From the NCBI GenBank assembly GCA_964486145.1, contig CAZAMT010000159.1:1-9173 (forward strand): DNA of 9,173 nt, in the 5' to 3' direction. How positions within the stretch are numbered: position 1 is the first letter of the stretch; each line of letters starts with the position of its first letter. Made by a program: the position numbers and the translations under genes. Shown here piece after piece: positions 8,093 through 9,173 of this stretch. This DNA is from CAZAMT01 sp964486145. Its GTDB lineage: Bacteria > Bacteroidota > Bacteroidia > Bacteroidales > JAAAOM01. The notes under the pieces were generated by a model. The model saw nothing but the letters and a program-made list of their open reading frames with translations, was not told where the DNA came from and ran no database searches.

Positions 8093-8960
8093 ACAAATTC
8101 CTCCCAGCCCGGCTTTTTCGCCATATATACAGTATTATCAACTTACCTCCATGAGTGATTGCAATGGAAATTATGATCAATATTCAAGTGCTGTAAGACC
8201 GCTGCCAAATGGGAACCTGGAACTCTTTTTTCACTTAGGTGATTCTAATTGCACGATTTATTCAGATAAATACAAAATAAAAAATACCTCATCCTTTTTT
8301 GTTGGTTATCATGAATTGTATTTTGATAGTACTTTATGCATTAACAGCAGTGTTACTTCCTTTACAGTTGTATTTAAACCGCTTGGATTTTTTGGTTTAT
8401 TTGGATATATGGAATCCGAATTAACCAATAATATAATATTAGGAGATGATATTTACCGTGAACTAAAACATATACTTGATGCTTTAAACGAGGTAAATAA
8501 TAATGATATTTTTGGCATGCAAGCTGTCTTTGAAGGTTTGGCGAAGAAAAAAAATTCAACAAGTTATGAGAAATATACCTGGTTATCCGAAATTATCAAT
8601 TACATAAAGCTTAACCGGGGCATTCTATCTGTTCAGAGCATCTGTGAGTGTTTTGATATTTCCAGAAGAAAGCTGGAACGTGCCTTTCATGAACTTTTGG
8701 GAATTTCGCCTTACGGTTATGCCAGTATAATACGTGCAAACCGGCTATTAAACAAAATAGCAGATGGAAGTCCGTTACTACAAACAGCCCTTGAGTTTGG
8801 GTATTACGATCATGCCCATTTTATTAAAGATTTTAAGCGCATTATTGGTTGTCCGCCAAAAGCTTACTTAAACTGTACACCCCAGGAATTATTGAATAAA
8901 AGCATTGCTAACCGGATTTACATGCCCAAACTGCCGGTTACAAAAAAAGCCAGATCATAA
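8082..8960 (+). CDS. AraC-family transcriptional regulator (second of a tandem pair)
   Basis: A 292-residue paralogue of the preceding gene; the first 124 residues align without gaps at about 41% identity by eye, and the DNA-binding domain is more similar. Seen: PLPNGNLELFF (41-50), FFVGYHELYF (72-81) and FKPLGFFGLFG (98-108) in the effector-type domain; ISRRKLERAF (193-202) and GYYDHAHFIKDFKRIIGCPP (240-259) in the double helix-turn-helix domain (about 168-264). The middle linker (125-165) is the most diverged part. A tail repeats NRIYMP (277-282) and ends in a basic KKARS. Start ATG at 8082 is supported by the N-terminal alignment. The two proteins could form homo- or heterodimers or act in a cascade, but nothing in the sequence decides this. 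Co-transcription with the first gene is very likely. Confidence 0.9.
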   Translation: MIYKQIPPSPAFSPYIQYYQLTSMSDCNGNYDQYSSAVRPLPNGNLELFFHLGDSNCTIYSDKYKIKNTSSFFVGYHELYFDSTLCINSSVTSFTVVFKPLGFFGLFGYMESELTNNIILGDDIYRELKHILDALNEVNNNDIFGMQAVFEGLAKKKNSTSYEKYTWLSEIINYIKLNRGILSVQSICECFDISRRKLERAFHELLGISPYGYASIIRANRLLNKIADGSPLLQTALEFGYYDHAHFIKDFKRIIGCPPKAYLNCTPQELLNKSIANRIYMPKLPVTKKARS

Positions 8961-8979
8961 GGTTTTTTAAGTACTTAAA
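8942..8979 (+). terminator. Weak hairpin and palindrome after the araC pair
   Basis: AAAAAAgCC (8943-8951) can pair with GGTTTTTT (8961-8968) around a 9-nt loop containing the stop codon, with one bulged G. It is followed by the perfect palindrome TTTAAGTACTTAAA (8966-8979), and further T runs lie at 8999-9022. The stem has only two G-C pairs, so termination is a tentative reading. Confidence 0.35.
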
Positions 8980-9173
8980 CTGATAATATGTGCACAGCTT
9001 TTTTTTGTTTTTTTTCTTTTTCGCCTTTTTTCCTGACAAATACTAATTAACTCTTCCGATGTTTACCCTTTTTTTTTAACTCAAGTTGCTGTGTGGGAGT
9101 TTAAAAATTAAATAAAAAACAGTTTTGTCGCATATTTACAATATTTTGAAATGGTACAGTTGTAACTTTGTAA
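8961..9173. other. T-rich non-coding right end
   Basis: These 213 bases have no supportable gene. They hold the palindrome above, long T runs (about 8999-9022 and 9069-9078) and an AT-rich end carrying a promoter-like core. This suggests the end of the araC transcript followed by the start region of another plus-strand gene outside the window. Confidence 0.5.
9163..9170 (+). promoter_or_regulatory. Candidate -7 promoter element TAACTTTG
   Basis: This is an exact match to the Bacteroidota TAnnTTTG core. The nearest TTTG (9145-9148) is only 14 nt upstream, shorter than the usual spacing, so the -33 partner is uncertain. It would drive a plus-strand gene starting beyond the right edge. Confidence 0.4.

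Noticed and set aside
7232..8960. The araC pair as one frameshifted gene
   Set aside because: Both halves are complete, full-length AraC proteins with their own N-terminal and HTH domains, so this is a duplication with overlap.
1..9173. CRISPR array, tRNA, rRNA, prophage or transposase genes
   Set aside because: No regularly spaced repeats, cloverleaf sequences, rRNA signatures or transposase/integrase motifs were seen on either strand.

Overview
The window looks like a chromosomal segment of a free-living member of the Bacteroidota. It is AT-rich, and its genes mostly lack Shine-Dalgarno sites. At least one TAnnTTTG-type promoter core, the Bacteroidota sigma -7 element, is visible, and the non-coding DNA carries two dispersed-repeat-like remnants of a kind I recall from that phylum. 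A large chemoreceptor argues against a gut Bacteroides-type lifestyle. The lineage assignment is inference: there is no rRNA or other phylogenetic marker in the window.

Left part (1-4260, minus strand): a two-gene alpha-glucan/trehalose operon. treY (malto-oligosyltrehalose synthase) comes first and overlaps malQ (4-alpha-glucanotransferase) by 8-11 nt. TreY converts the reducing end of maltodextrins to a trehalosyl unit. MalQ reshuffles maltodextrin lengths and can recycle short products into TreY substrates. The partner treZ, needed to release trehalose, is not in the window; transcription runs off the left edge, so it may lie there.

Middle (4261-6502, minus strand): a rho-independent-type terminator (4366-4402) separates the operon from an upstream stand-alone gene for a 687-residue methyl-accepting chemotaxis protein. 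The protein has a Cache-type extracytoplasmic sensor, HAMP and signalling domains, and a flexible C-terminal tail ending in a CheR/CheB-docking-type pentapeptide (EYENF). No other che gene is nearby.

Intergenic 6503-7231 is long and gene-free. It separates the divergent mcp and araC genes and holds an imperfect inverted repeat (about 6821-6915) and a short GCG-containing tandem element (about 7001-7041).

Right part (7232-8960, plus strand): two tandem AraC-family regulators, clearly paralogous (about 40-50% identical by eye), overlapping by 11 nt. They share a conserved tail, NRIYMP, beyond the DNA-binding domain. After them lie a weak hairpin, T-rich DNA and a promoter-like TAACTTTG at the extreme right edge, suggesting another plus-strand gene beyond the window.

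Most of the window is recognisable metabolism and signalling. I see no convincing new multi-gene system; the most interesting items are the paralogous regulator pair with its shared tail and flanking box, the tethered chemoreceptor, and the intergenic repeats.
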